A stretch of DNA of 64,000 nt from Pseudomonas arsenicoxydans (GCF_006438915.1 NZ_RCZE01000009.1:174101-238100); one strand, 5' to 3'; positions 16,772 to 26,226 are shown, counted from the first letter of the stretch. A program made the numbers and translations. The notes: generated by a model from the letters alone, not told the origin.

Positions 16772-18313
16772 TCAAAAATAGGTCGGCCACGTACGCATCT
16801 CATGCCGTCCGATACCGTTATTAAATCCGCGCCGCTGTACTGCTAGAGCCTCGACGAGAAAACGTCGGGTTTCACACGGTGTAATCACCTCGTGGGTGCC
16901 CATCGCACCGGCCAGGGCAAAGGCCGACGTGTCTTTTGCGAACTCGGCGTGCAGCTGGGCATAGCGCTCGGGGTCGGATTCGCGGGTTACGCCATGCACG
17001 ACGCTGACCGCAACGCTGGGGTCGACGAAACTGACGTCGGCCATGCACCAGGCGGCCGATTGGTCGCTGTTGCGGCCGCCACCGAAGTTCAGATAGGCCT
17101 GACCGAAACTCTTGCGCACGATCACCGAAATCTTCGGCACCGAGCACAGTTGCACGGCGTGAATCATGTTCATGATGTGTGCGGGTGCTGCGCGCCTCTC
17201 GCCTTCGATGCCCACGAGGAAACCGGGAGTATCGACAAGAAACACCAACGGGATGTTGAACGAGTCACACATCGCGATGAAGCCGGTGGCCTTGCGACAG
17301 GCATCGGCGTCCAGCGCTCCGCCTTTGAATTGCGGGTTGGAAGCGACGATACCAACACTGGCCCCTTCAAGGCGGGCGAGGGCGGTGACCACCGAGCGGC
17401 CGAAGCGGTCCTTGAGTGGAAACAGGCTGTCGCGATCGACCAGCGTGGCGAGCAGCTTGCGCATGTCGTAGGTTTTACTGCGTTCCGCCGGGACGATGGT
17501 TTCTGGTCCCGACGATTCCGGGCGATCCTCGGGCCCACAGGGCAGTGCGGCCGGCGTCTCATTCGAGTGAGAGGGCAGGTAGCTGAGAAAACGCCGGATA
17601 GCCGTCAGCGCTTCCTGGTCAGTGTTGACGACCATGTCGGCCAGCCCGGTGATTTCCGAGTGCATGCGCCAGCCACCGAGTTCTTCGGTGTCCGAAGACT
17701 CGCCGATGGCCACTGAAGTGACCTTCGGGCTGGAGACGGCGAGCAGTGCACCTTTGCGCATCACCGTGAAGTCGGACAGGCACGAGTACCAGCTCGCCGA
17801 GCCAAAGCATGCGCCGAGTACCGCGCTGACCCAAGGGGTCTCGCGACGTCGGCAATATTGCTGGGCATCCTGACCGCCACCGGCCATGCTGCCTGCGCCC
17901 ATCGCGTCCTGCATGCGCTGGCCCGAGGATTCGCCGAGGAAGATCAGCGGCATGCCATTGCGGGTGGCGCATTCCTTCATGTAAGCGATCTTGCGCGCAT
18001 TGATCCATGAGGACGATGCGCCTTTCACCGTCATGTCGTTGGACACGACGGCGACCCGACGCGACTCGATGCGGCCAAAACCGGTGATCTTGGCGTCGGC
18101 GGGGGTGCTGTCTCGATCCTCCGGGCGGGCAGAGTGCGCCAGCATCCCGACCTCACTGAACGACTGCGGGTCCAACAGGCCTTCCAGGCGTTCACGTGCG
18201 TTGAGCACACCCGCATCGCGGCGTGCCTGAAGCTTGGCCTCACCGCCCATTTGCAGGGTCTTCGCGCGGCGCGCCTGCAGTTCCTGTTCCGGTGATAAGT
18301 GTTCGTGGGTCAT
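16772..18313 (-). CDS. Acyl-CoA carboxylase carboxyltransferase subunit (propionyl-CoA carboxylase beta/12S type)
   Basis: A 513-residue protein with both crotonase-like halves of the biotin-dependent carboxyltransferase family. The N-terminal half carries GESSGQRMQDAMGAGSMAGG; the C-terminal half carries LVDTPGFLVGIEGE and AYLNFGGGRNSDQSAAWCM. Its length equals the 12S subunit type. It should move CO2 between carboxybiotin and an acyl-CoA. The start overlaps the thiolase-like gene (ATGA), and it shares the minus-strand unit with a biotin carboxylase and a biotin carrier. Against close PccB proteins several loops look divergent, so the acyl-CoA substrate is open. Confidence 0.88.
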   Translation of the reverse strand: MTHEHLSPEQELQARRAKTLQMGGEAKLQARRDAGVLNARERLEGLLDPQSFSEVGMLAHSARPEDRDSTPADAKITGFGRIESRRVAVVSNDMTVKGASSSWINARKIAYMKECATRNGMPLIFLGESSGQRMQDAMGAGSMAGGGQDAQQYCRRRETPWVSAVLGACFGSASWYSCLSDFTVMRKGALLAVSSPKVTSVAIGESSDTEELGGWRMHSEITGLADMVVNTDQEALTAIRRFLSYLPSHSNETPAALPCGPEDRPESSGPETIVPAERSKTYDMRKLLATLVDRDSLFPLKDRFGRSVVTALARLEGASVGIVASNPQFKGGALDADACRKATGFIAMCDSFNIPLVFLVDTPGFLVGIEGERRAAPAHIMNMIHAVQLCSVPKISVIVRKSFGQAYLNFGGGRNSDQSAAWCMADVSFVDPSVAVSVVHGVTRESDPERYAQLHAEFAKDTSAFALAGAMGTHEVITPCETRRFLVEALAVQRRGFNNGIGRHEMRTWPTYF

Positions 18314-19497
18314 TGGTCACTCTCCTCTGTCGCCAACACCATGGACATGAACGCCGACATCAGCAGCCCACTGGCCTGGACCAGGCAACTGCTGGCATTG
18401 GCGACTTGACGCTCGCCGCATTCACCCCGTAGCTGGCGCACGGATTCAATCATCAGTTGCATGCCGAACTGTCCGGAGTGATTGAAGGCCAGTCCTCCGC
18501 CAGAGGTGTTCACCGGTAACGCGCCGCCGGGCGCGGCAATCCCGCTGCGCAGAAACGCGCCTGCCTGGCCGGGTGCGCAGAAACCCATGGCCTCCAGCGC
18601 GACCAGTACGTTGATGGTGAACGCGTCGTAGATTTGCACCATGCTCAACGCGCTGCGCGTGATGCCTGACATCAGCAACGCACGCTCGGTGCAATCGCCG
18701 ATGACGCCTGGGTCGAGCCAGTCCGTCACCGCGAATGGCGTCACGTGATGCCGGTAGGTGTCTGCGAATCCTCGGATGAAAACGGGCGACTTAGCCAGCG
18801 TGCGTGCGTGATCGGCTTTGGTGACGATCAATGCCCCGGCGCCATCGCTGACCAGGCAAATGTCGGCTTTACGCAAAGGGTCCGAAATCAGCGGCGACGC
18901 CAGGTACTCCTCCATCGTCAACGGTTTGCGCAACGTCGCCTGTGAATTCAATTGCGCCCAGCGCCGCGCGTTGATCGCCACTTCGCCGAGGTCTTCGGCA
19001 CTCGCCTGATAACGATGCAAATACTGCTGCGAGAGCATCGCGTACCAGCTGATCGGGCTGAGTACGCCGTAGGGCGCGACGAACTGGCCTGAGGGTGAGC
19101 GCGGGTCGGTGATCACGCCGGCACGATTGCGGCTGTGGTCCAGGCGCTGGGTGCTGCCGTAAGTGACCAGAGCCACCGAGCACAAGCCCGCCTCGATTGC
19201 GGCCATGGCATGAATCAAATGGGTGAGCGGCGAACCGCCGCCCACCACCGTGCTGTCGACGTAGCGGGGCGTGATGCCCAGGTACTCACTCACCAACAGC
19301 GCATTGGCGCGGTCATCCCAGTGGGCGAACACCCCATCGACATCGGCCAGCGTCAGCCCGGCATCCAGCAAGGCATCGCGAGCCGACCGGCATTGCAGCG
19401 ACAGCGCGGTGTCACCAGGCTGTGCCTTGCCAAGGCCGGCCTCGCCGACGCCGACAATGGCGTAACGGCCCGCCAGGCAGGAAGGGTCGTTCGTCAT
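18310..19497 (-). CDS. Thiolase superfamily protein, SCP-x/Ltp-like, without the nucleophilic cysteine
   Basis: A 395-residue thiolase-fold protein. Where active thiolases have the nucleophilic cysteine it reads VVGGGSPLTHLIHAM, so no cysteine. The glycine/histidine block is VNTSGGGLAFNHSGQFG, a modified form of the usual NPxGG...GHPxG. These features place it with lipid-transfer-protein-like thiolases. Some of these (Ltp2) work with DUF35 partners as retro-aldolases in steroid side-chain degradation; a DUF35 gene is two genes upstream. A carbon-carbon cleavage of a beta-hydroxyacyl-CoA is therefore a reasonable guess. Its ends overlap both neighbours by 4 bases. Confidence 0.85.
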   Translation of the reverse strand: MTNDPSCLAGRYAIVGVGEAGLGKAQPGDTALSLQCRSARDALLDAGLTLADVDGVFAHWDDRANALLVSEYLGITPRYVDSTVVGGGSPLTHLIHAMAAIEAGLCSVALVTYGSTQRLDHSRNRAGVITDPRSPSGQFVAPYGVLSPISWYAMLSQQYLHRYQASAEDLGEVAINARRWAQLNSQATLRKPLTMEEYLASPLISDPLRKADICLVSDGAGALIVTKADHARTLAKSPVFIRGFADTYRHHVTPFAVTDWLDPGVIGDCTERALLMSGITRSALSMVQIYDAFTINVLVALEAMGFCAPGQAGAFLRSGIAAPGGALPVNTSGGGLAFNHSGQFGMQLMIESVRQLRGECGERQVANASSCLVQASGLLMSAFMSMVLATEESDQ

Positions 19498-21023
19498 GCT
19501 TGTGGCTCCTGCGCGAGCAACTGCGCCCGTATGTCTTTCTTCAGCACCTTGCCAACCGGGCTGCGTGGCAGGTTCTCCCAGAACAGAACGAGTTTGGGCG
19601 TTTTCAGGCTGCCGAGTTTTTCGCGACAGACCGCGATGAACTCTTCGGCCATCGCGCTGGCGCCCGCCTTGAGCTCAATGACGGCGATGACTTTCTCGCC
19701 CCAGTCCGCATCGGGGAGGCCGACCACCGCGCAATCCATCACGGCCGGATGCGCCCAGATCACCTGTTCAATCTCGCTCGGGTAGATGTTGAAACCACCG
19801 GAGATGATCATGTCCTTGGTCCGGTCGACGATGTACAGGTAACCCCCTTCGTCGAACACGCCGATATCACCGGTGTGGTGCCAGCCGAACCGTCGTGCTT
19901 CGGCGTTGGCTTGCGGGTTGTCGTAGTAACCCGGCGCGACCAGTTCCCCACGGGCGACGATTTCGCCGCGTTCACCCGGTTCGACGATGCGTCCTTCCTC
20001 ATCCATCAGCGCCACTTCGCAGGCACCCGTGGGGCGACCGGCAGAACCCAAGTGTTTGCCGTCGCGCATATGGTCTTCGCGGGTCAACACCGTGATCACC
20101 CCTGGCACTTCGGATTGGCCATAGGCCTGGACAAACACCGGCCCCCACAACGCGATGCCTTCGCGCAGTTTGTCCACGGACATCGGCGCGGCGCCATAGA
20201 TCACGTATTCCAGTGACGAGCAGTCACGGGTTTTGGCGTCCGGGTGCGACAGCAGCCGATAGATCAGCGTCGGTGGCAGGAACAGGTGAGTGATGCGTTC
20301 CCGTTCGATGGTTTCGAGCACGGCACCCGGGTCGGCGGACGGCGCAATGACGTTACGTGTACCGAAGCTCGACAGCGCCATGGCCGTTGCGCCAGCGGCA
20401 TGCGTCAACGGTGCCACGACCAGATGGGCGGGGCTCTTGCTCGGTGGCATGAACTGGTTGCTGGTGCGGTAGCACGCCAGCAGCGCCCGATGGCTTTGCA
20501 TGATCGCTTTCGGCCGCCCGGTCGTGCCACCCGAGGACTTGATCAGGGCGGTGTCATCGGTGGACTGGCGCACGGTGCAGCGCTGACCGGCGTGTTCGCG
20601 GCACCACTGGGCGATGCTCAGGCCGGCGATGGGTTCGTCCAGGCCGATCACGGTTTTGAGAGTCGGCACGCCAGCGCGAATGCGGTCGGCGTGTTCGGCA
20701 TAATGCGAATGCAGCACCAGCACGGACAGCTGGGTGAAGCTCATGAACCAGATCAGGCTGTCGATCGAATCGCGGGCATTCAGCGGGACGAACGTCGCGC
20801 CCGCGCGCAGGGCGCCAAGCATGGCGACGAAGCTCAGCGGATGATTGGGCGCCAGTACCCCGACATGCGGGGACCTGAGTCTGAGCTGCGACAGGGCGTG
20901 GCCGATGGCGTGAGAGTCGGCCTGAACCTCGGCGTAGGTGAGGCTGAAGCCGGGGCCTTGCAGGCAGGCATTATCCGGGTGGCGATTGGCGCCGGCATCG
21001 AAGTGGTCGGTAATCATTTCCAT
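19494..21023 (-). CDS. AMP-forming acyl-CoA synthetase (ANL superfamily), first copy
   Basis: A 509-residue adenylate-forming ligase. The P-loop SSGGTTGRPKAIM lies near 188-200, the adenine-binding QAYGQSEVPG near 315, the hinge motif YLYIVDRTKDMIISGGFNIY near 400-420, and the catalytic lysine in SPVGKVLKKD near the C-terminus. It should activate a carboxylic acid to its CoA thioester at the expense of ATP. It lies between the DUF35 and thiolase-like genes. A second ligase of the family is encoded on the other side of the cluster, which suggests two acids or two steps need activation. Confidence 0.92.
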   Translation of the reverse strand: MEMITDHFDAGANRHPDNACLQGPGFSLTYAEVQADSHAIGHALSQLRLRSPHVGVLAPNHPLSFVAMLGALRAGATFVPLNARDSIDSLIWFMSFTQLSVLVLHSHYAEHADRIRAGVPTLKTVIGLDEPIAGLSIAQWCREHAGQRCTVRQSTDDTALIKSSGGTTGRPKAIMQSHRALLACYRTSNQFMPPSKSPAHLVVAPLTHAAGATAMALSSFGTRNVIAPSADPGAVLETIERERITHLFLPPTLIYRLLSHPDAKTRDCSSLEYVIYGAAPMSVDKLREGIALWGPVFVQAYGQSEVPGVITVLTREDHMRDGKHLGSAGRPTGACEVALMDEEGRIVEPGERGEIVARGELVAPGYYDNPQANAEARRFGWHHTGDIGVFDEGGYLYIVDRTKDMIISGGFNIYPSEIEQVIWAHPAVMDCAVVGLPDADWGEKVIAVIELKAGASAMAEEFIAVCREKLGSLKTPKLVLFWENLPRSPVGKVLKKDIRAQLLAQEPQA

Positions 21024-21031
21024 GGTGGCGG

Positions 21032-21445
21032 CTAATCCAAAAGAGTGAACTGAGGCAGCGTGCAGGATTCGCTGACGGATTCGAAACAGACGCCGACGCG
21101 GGCGCCGATGGCGATGCGCTCCAGGTCGGCATCGAGGATGTTGGCCAGCAGGCGCACGCCTTCATCGAGGTCGATCAACGCAACGACATAAGGCAACCGG
21201 GATTCGAAGGCCGGTGAGGGCGCGATCCGGCAGACCGTGTAGGTGTAGAGGCGCCCCTGACCGCTGGCGTTGATCCACCCGAGGCGATCGGACAGGCATG
21301 AGAGGCAGAAGGCGCGAGGGTAAAACTGGCAATGGCCGCAACTGCTGCAACGCTGGATCACCAGTCGCTGCTCCTGCGCGGCCGCCCAATAGGCGGCCGT
21401 TTCAGTGGTGGGTTGGGGTAATGGCCGTGCAGGGAGAGTCGACAT
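21032..21445 (-). CDS. Zn-ribbon/OB-fold DUF35 protein
   Basis: A 137-residue protein with a four-cysteine zinc ribbon (RCSSCGHCQF and FCLSCLS near residues 33-51) followed by an OB-fold domain. Family members bind acyl-CoA and form complexes with thiolase-like partners. The partner is most likely the SCP-x/Ltp-like protein encoded two genes downstream. The start is placed at ATG 21443-21445 with GAGG ahead, 7 bases after the preceding stop; a longer frame would overlap that gene. Confidence 0.88.
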   Translation of the reverse strand: MSTLPARPLPQPTTETAAYWAAAQEQRLVIQRCSSCGHCQFYPRAFCLSCLSDRLGWINASGQGRLYTYTVCRIAPSPAFESRLPYVVALIDLDEGVRLLANILDADLERIAIGARVGVCFESVSESCTLPQFTLLD

Positions 21446-21452
21446 GGCAGCC

Positions 21453-22952
21453 TCAGTGCGAACGCAGTTCGAAACCGGCCATGGCGATGTGCACATGACG
21501 TTGTTCCGGGTGCCTGGCCAGGCCCGCGATCAGTTCGTGCAGCGGACGCCGCACGCTGAACGTGTCGTCGACCGCCACAGGAACGAGCCCGGTGATCTTT
21601 TCGTCGCCGTACATGGCGCGCAGCAGCAACTCGTCATCCGACAGGCCGGGGTAGCGGCGACGCAGCTCAGGAACTTTCGGCGCCAGCGCCGGTGGCGTAG
21701 TGGCAATTTCACGGGAACCGTTGGCAAGCACGCGGTCCTTGACGTCGGGATCGACCGGCAGCGGCAGCGCACCGAAGTAGCCGCACACGTACTTTTTCAC
21801 TTCGTCGGGAACCACTTTATAGCGTTCGCCGCTCAGCACGTTCATCACCGCTTGTGCGGCGATCATGGCGGGGAAAGGCGTGGCCATCACCGGCGACCCC
21901 AGTTCCACGCGGACGCGACCGATCTCTTCGAGCACCACCGGCAGCTTGTCGGCGATGCCCGCCAGTTGCAGCTGCGATTGCAGATTGGTCATGGCGCCCC
22001 CGGCGTACTGGGTGACGAAGTGAGCGGGGTCGTATTCCGACGGGACGCCTACGGGGAGGCCGTTCTCTTCGGCTATCCCAGTGAGGTAGTCACCGATTTC
22101 GTCTGCCGCACGGTCATCGAAACTCACCTCGAAGCCGATCTCGCGCAGATTGCGCGCCAGCATCTGCGCCGAGGGGCCGGCATTGCCGTTGGCCAGCGGA
22201 TCGATCGAGCACAGCAGACCGTCGGCACCGTGCACGGCGGCCTCGATGGCCACCAGCGAGCCGGTCGCGTTCAGGCAATGGGTGATGATTTCCAGCGGTC
22301 GGTCACCGATCACGGCCTTGATCGCCGGCACAATGCTGCGCACCTGCTCCACGGTCATGCTGCCGCCGGCGTCGCCGAAGGTAAACGCGTCGATGTCGAA
22401 GCGTTCAATGGCCTCGCGCGCCTTGGCGGCGTAGAACGCGGCGTCGTAGCCTGGCGCCAGGTTGTAAATCATCGCCAGGGTCGTAGTGGCGCCCAGTCGC
22501 TTGGCGGTGGTGATCGCCGGCACCAGGTTATCCCAGCAATGCAAAGAGTCGAGAAAACCGATATCACGCGCACCATTGGCGACCAGACGTTCGACATACA
22601 ACTCGCTCAGGTCGTCCGGCTCCGGGTAGAAACTGCGCAGCATGTTGCTGCGCACGATGCCGCGCAGCGGTGTGTGGCGGATGCGTTCGGACAGCAGACG
22701 CAGGCGTTCCAGCGGACTCTGGTTGAGGAACAGTACGCTGGCGTCGAATTGCACCAGGGCAACGCCTTCAATCGCATCAAACCCCAGGGCATCCAGACGC
22801 TCGGCCATCGGCAGCATGTGCTCGGTGCGCATACGCGTGGCCCACAGGCACTGATGCGCGTCACGCAGGGTGGCATCAACGAGCTGGATACGCCGACGTT
22901 TGCCGGTACGAGCAAACTCCGCTGCTACTTTTTCGCGTAATTGATTCAGCAC
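21453..22952 (-). CDS. Pyruvate carboxyltransferase (5S/OadA)-like protein with altered metal site, copy A
   Basis: A 499-residue TIM-barrel protein of the pyruvate carboxylase/oxaloacetate decarboxylase alpha family, about the size of the transcarboxylase 5S subunit. The first motif LVDATLRDAHQCLWATR is well kept, with D31 a metal ligand in homologues. The position of the carbamylated lysine reads AFTFGDAGG (G193 instead of Lys), and the HxH metal pair reads THCLNATG (H225 then L227). By my manual alignment two of four metal ligands are lost, so catalysis must differ or the protein is structural. It lies 3 bases downstream of a diverged paralogue. Confidence 0.87.
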   Translation of the reverse strand: MLNQLREKVAAEFARTGKRRRIQLVDATLRDAHQCLWATRMRTEHMLPMAERLDALGFDAIEGVALVQFDASVLFLNQSPLERLRLLSERIRHTPLRGIVRSNMLRSFYPEPDDLSELYVERLVANGARDIGFLDSLHCWDNLVPAITTAKRLGATTTLAMIYNLAPGYDAAFYAAKAREAIERFDIDAFTFGDAGGSMTVEQVRSIVPAIKAVIGDRPLEIITHCLNATGSLVAIEAAVHGADGLLCSIDPLANGNAGPSAQMLARNLREIGFEVSFDDRAADEIGDYLTGIAEENGLPVGVPSEYDPAHFVTQYAGGAMTNLQSQLQLAGIADKLPVVLEEIGRVRVELGSPVMATPFPAMIAAQAVMNVLSGERYKVVPDEVKKYVCGYFGALPLPVDPDVKDRVLANGSREIATTPPALAPKVPELRRRYPGLSDDELLLRAMYGDEKITGLVPVAVDDTFSVRRPLHELIAGLARHPEQRHVHIAMAGFELRSH

Positions 22953-22955
22953 AAG

Positions 22956-24353
22956 TCACCCCTTGCTGTGTTCGAGATGGATGGACAGGCCGGGGCCGGT
23001 GACACTCAATACGGTGTAGTCGGGCCAGCGTTGCAGCAGCCCGTGCGTCAGGGCTTGCTCGGGGGTGCGCATTTCGTAGTGCAGCTTCTGCACTGGCGGC
23101 AGCGCCGGGCAGCCGCAGATCCGCGCCGCCAGAACTTCATCAGACGCGGGCCGGTGGATCGGACGGTCAGGGTTCGCGACCGCACCAATGCGTTGTTGCA
23201 CGCTGATCAGCGATGTGTCGATCGGGCCGTAACAGCCTTGAAGCCAGCGTCGTAGAGCTGGCTGCAGCGTGGCGAAGCGCGGGGTGCCGTCGAGGTGCTC
23301 AAGGGCCTGCCGCGCGATGGCGCTAGCGAACGGTTGCAACATCGGCGGATTGCCCAGCTCCTGGCGTATGCGCGTGCACTCGTGGGAAAACTCGAACAGA
23401 TCGGCCAGGCGTCCGCGCTCGCGCAAAGCGTGCAGGGTTTGGGCAGCGATTTCTCCTGGCAACTGATGTTCGTAAGGGGACAGGTCGAAAGCCCAAGGCA
23501 CGCTTTCGGCAAATCCTTCCTGATCCGCCACGGCGGCGAGTTGAGTCTGGGCTTCTTTGAGACGGTCCTGATCCGGTGATTGCAGCGGCAGTTCGAGCAA
23601 TGGCGCAGAGCGGATCAGCAACGGCATCGAAGGCACCGATGCGCCGTTGGCGACAGCCGGAAGTGCGGCATCGAGGCGGTCGACACCGAGTCGGATCGCT
23701 TCCAGCGCCACCTGCGGGCCGAGGCCGGTATGGCAGCGTGTGTGCAGATCCAGAGGTTTACCATTCACGCCGCTGCGCAGGGCCGAGAGCAAGTCGGGCA
23801 GGCGATCGACATGCAGTAGGCCGGCTTCGTCGCGCAGCATGATGCGTTGTGCACCGGTCTGGGCCAGCCGTTCGGCACACGCCGCAAACCAGGCATTGGG
23901 ATGCTCATGATCGTCTACATAGGGCAGGGCGGCGATGGTGGTCAGGCCGTTGGCCTGTGCCTTCTGTACGGCGTCGCCCAAGCGTGAAAGGTCCAGCAGC
24001 GGATCAATCAGCACGACCTCGCTGATGCCGGATTTGGCGAGCAGTCGCAGCCAGGTGTCCAGCGTTTCGCCGGCGAGCACATCGAGATAACCGTGGGCGG
24101 GCAGCAGGTTCACGGTCGCGCGCAAGGGGGTTCCATTGGCGCGCTCGCGCATCGCGTCGACGCGTTGCAGCGGGTTCTCATCGCGCTTGATGCATTGCGC
24201 GATCACGGCGGGGCTCAGCACCTCGATGGCAGCCAGGCGCGCGTGCCCCAGCGAGTTCATTGTCCCCAGCAGCATCGCGGTGTCGGCGGCACCGTTCCAG
24301 GCGCTGGTCTGACCGTCGGTCAGGCTGACATCGACCAGTGTTGTCATGTTCAT
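22956..24353 (-). CDS. Pyruvate carboxyltransferase (5S/OadA)-like protein, strongly diverged copy B
   Basis: A 465-residue paralogue of the next gene. The family start TLRDAHQS is reduced to VDVSLTDGQTSAWNG (D13 kept), the carbamyl-lysine position reads IMLRDEAGLL (R174), and the HxH pair reads LDLHTRCHTG (H204, then R206). The barrel-like pattern and the C-terminal helical domain remain. The start overlaps the biotin carboxylase stop (ATGA), so it is made together with AccC. Two tandem diverged copies could form a heteromer in which only one has a catalytic role. No precise function is claimed. Confidence 0.82.
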   Translation of the reverse strand: MNMTTLVDVSLTDGQTSAWNGAADTAMLLGTMNSLGHARLAAIEVLSPAVIAQCIKRDENPLQRVDAMRERANGTPLRATVNLLPAHGYLDVLAGETLDTWLRLLAKSGISEVVLIDPLLDLSRLGDAVQKAQANGLTTIAALPYVDDHEHPNAWFAACAERLAQTGAQRIMLRDEAGLLHVDRLPDLLSALRSGVNGKPLDLHTRCHTGLGPQVALEAIRLGVDRLDAALPAVANGASVPSMPLLIRSAPLLELPLQSPDQDRLKEAQTQLAAVADQEGFAESVPWAFDLSPYEHQLPGEIAAQTLHALRERGRLADLFEFSHECTRIRQELGNPPMLQPFASAIARQALEHLDGTPRFATLQPALRRWLQGCYGPIDTSLISVQQRIGAVANPDRPIHRPASDEVLAARICGCPALPPVQKLHYEMRTPEQALTHGLLQRWPDYTVLSVTGPGLSIHLEHSKG

Positions 24354-25759
24354 GCGCGCTCCTTGGCTTGTTTCAACGCCAGTTTGCGCGCCGGTACGAA
24401 GACATCTTCCACCCAGCGTGTGGTGACGAGGCCGGCGACGAAGTCCGGGTGATCGAGCACGGCATGGTGGAAACTGGCGGTGGTCGACAGCCCCACGACT
24501 TTCATGTCTTCCAGTGCCTTGCGCATCCGTGCGATGGCCTCGCCGCGCGTCGGCGCGTGCACGATCAACTTGGCCAGCAGCGAGTCATAAAACGGCGGTA
24601 CGGTGGCGCCGCTGTAGCAGTGGGTGTCGACCCGCACGCCTTGGCCTTGAGGGGCTAGCCACTCACTCACGAGGCCCGGGCTCGGCAGGAAGTTGCGGTC
24701 CGGGTCTTCGGCATTGATCCGGCATTCGATGGCATGGCCGCTCAGTGTCACGTCGGCCTGGCTGAACGACAGCGGCAGGCCGGCGGCGATGCGAATTTGT
24801 TCGGCGACCAGGTCGTAACCGGTGATCATCTCCGTTACCGGGTGCTCGACCTGGATCCGGGTGTTCATTTCCAGAAAATAGAATTTGCCGTCGCGGTCAT
24901 CGACCACGAACTCGATGGTGCCCGCGCCAAAGTAGCCGACGTTCTTGGCCAGGCGTACGGCGCATTCACCCATTTGCTCGCGGGTGTGGGGTGCAAGGCT
25001 GGGGGAGGGCGCTTCTTCAATCAGTTTCTGGTGCCGGCGTTGAGTCGAGCACTCGCGCTCGCCCAGATGCACGACGTTGCCGTGGCGGTCACCCATGATC
25101 TGGATTTCGATGTGGCGTGCCAGCTCGATGAACTTCTCGACATACAGGGTCGGATCGCCAAAGGCCGCTTGTGCTTCCGACGAGGCCGAGCGAAAAGCCG
25201 CCTCGGCCTCTTCATCGCTGCGCACAATGCGCATGCCGCGCCCGCCGCCACCGGCCGTCGCCTTGAACAGCACCGGATAGCCAATCTCGCTGGCGATGGT
25301 ACGGGCGGTGTCGGCATCGGCCACGGCATCGGAACCCGGTACGCGCGGCACCTGGGCCATTTCGGCCAGACCAACGGCAGTGATTTTGTCGCCCATCGAA
25401 TCAATGATCTCGGCCGAAGGGCCGATGAACACCAGCCCGGCATCTTCGCAGGCCTGGGCGAAATGCGAGCGCTCCGACAGGAAGCCATAACCCGGATGGA
25501 TGGCGTCACAGCGGTGTTCCAGCGCGGTGCGCACCAGCAGGTCGGCGCACAGATAACTTTGTGCGGCCGGTGGCGGGCCAATCACCACATACTGGTCGGC
25601 CAGACGGGCGGCCAGGCTGTCCTGGTCGGCTTCGGAGACGGCCGCGACGGATTCGATGCCCAGGGTTTTGCAGGCACGCACGATGCGTACTGCGATTTCG
25701 CCACGGTTGGCGATCAGTACCCGACGGATGTCACGGGTTGCTACGGGAATGCTGCTCAT
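24350..25759 (-). CDS. Biotin carboxylase subunit (AccC/PycA-like)
   Basis: A 469-residue ATP-grasp biotin carboxylase that should carboxylate the biotin carrier with ATP and bicarbonate. The N-terminal domain begins RRVLIANRGEIAVRIVRAC; the glycine-rich lid is KATAGGGGRGMRIV (about 166-179); and EMNTRIQVEHPVTE (297-310) carries the catalytic Glu and Arg residues. All family hallmarks are intact. It overlaps the biotin carrier stop by one base and the copy-B carboxyltransferase-like gene by four. This is a pathway copy; the housekeeping AccC would be elsewhere. Confidence 0.93.
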   Translation of the reverse strand: MSSIPVATRDIRRVLIANRGEIAVRIVRACKTLGIESVAAVSEADQDSLAARLADQYVVIGPPPAAQSYLCADLLVRTALEHRCDAIHPGYGFLSERSHFAQACEDAGLVFIGPSAEIIDSMGDKITAVGLAEMAQVPRVPGSDAVADADTARTIASEIGYPVLFKATAGGGGRGMRIVRSDEEAEAAFRSASSEAQAAFGDPTLYVEKFIELARHIEIQIMGDRHGNVVHLGERECSTQRRHQKLIEEAPSPSLAPHTREQMGECAVRLAKNVGYFGAGTIEFVVDDRDGKFYFLEMNTRIQVEHPVTEMITGYDLVAEQIRIAAGLPLSFSQADVTLSGHAIECRINAEDPDRNFLPSPGLVSEWLAPQGQGVRVDTHCYSGATVPPFYDSLLAKLIVHAPTRGEAIARMRKALEDMKVVGLSTTASFHHAVLDHPDFVAGLVTTRWVEDVFVPARKLALKQAKERA

Positions 25760-26226
25760 CAGCGGGCCTCCGGTTCAATAATCATCAATAACTGGTCCCG
25801 CTGAACCATCTGCAGGTCCTGGGCGACGATGCGCACGACGCGGCCCTTCACTGGGGACGCAAGGGTGTTGAAGAGTTTCATGGCCTCGACCAGGCACAGC
25901 GGCGCACCGGCCTCCACCGTGGTGTTTTCTTCGACAAACGACGGTTGGTCGGGACTGGGTTTGCGATAGAAGGTACCCATCATGGTCGCCCGTACGGCGA
26001 CTTGACCTGCGGCGACTTCAGGTTCACTCGCGACCGCCACGGCAGGCGCCGGCTGTGCGGATCTAGCGGGCGCGGTGCCTTGCACAGGCTCCAGCGAACG
26101 TTGAACCGTGCCGGACTTGCTCGCCGTCAGCGTGGTGTCACCGATGCGGACTTCGAGGAAGTCCAGATGCCTGGCGTGATCCAGCGTTTCCAGGATTCTT
26201 CGTGCTTCTTTATGTGTGAGCGACAT
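25759..26226 (-). CDS. Biotin carboxyl carrier protein, AccB-like
   Basis: A 155-residue carrier. A helical N-terminus (about 1-45) and an Ala/Pro-rich linker (50-75) precede the biotinyl domain, whose biotin attachment lysine is K117 in LVEAMKLFN. The context EAMKL with Phe following is that of AccB-type carriers. It is the first gene of the minus-strand unit, with the ATTGTC operator-like site 60 bases upstream. It probably docks to the AccC encoded next. A second, shorter carrier is encoded divergently. Confidence 0.92.
   Translation of the reverse strand: MSLTHKEARRILETLDHARHLDFLEVRIGDTTLTASKSGTVQRSLEPVQGTAPARSAQPAPAVAVASEPEVAAGQVAVRATMMGTFYRKPSPDQPSFVEENTTVEAGAPLCLVEAMKLFNTLASPVKGRVVRIVAQDLQMVQRDQLLMIIEPEAR

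Noticed and set aside
21405..22940. Plus-strand frame of 511 codons opposite the 5S-like gene
   Set aside because: Shadow frame with His/Arg/Gln-rich composition and no domain; the minus strand carries the conserved protein.
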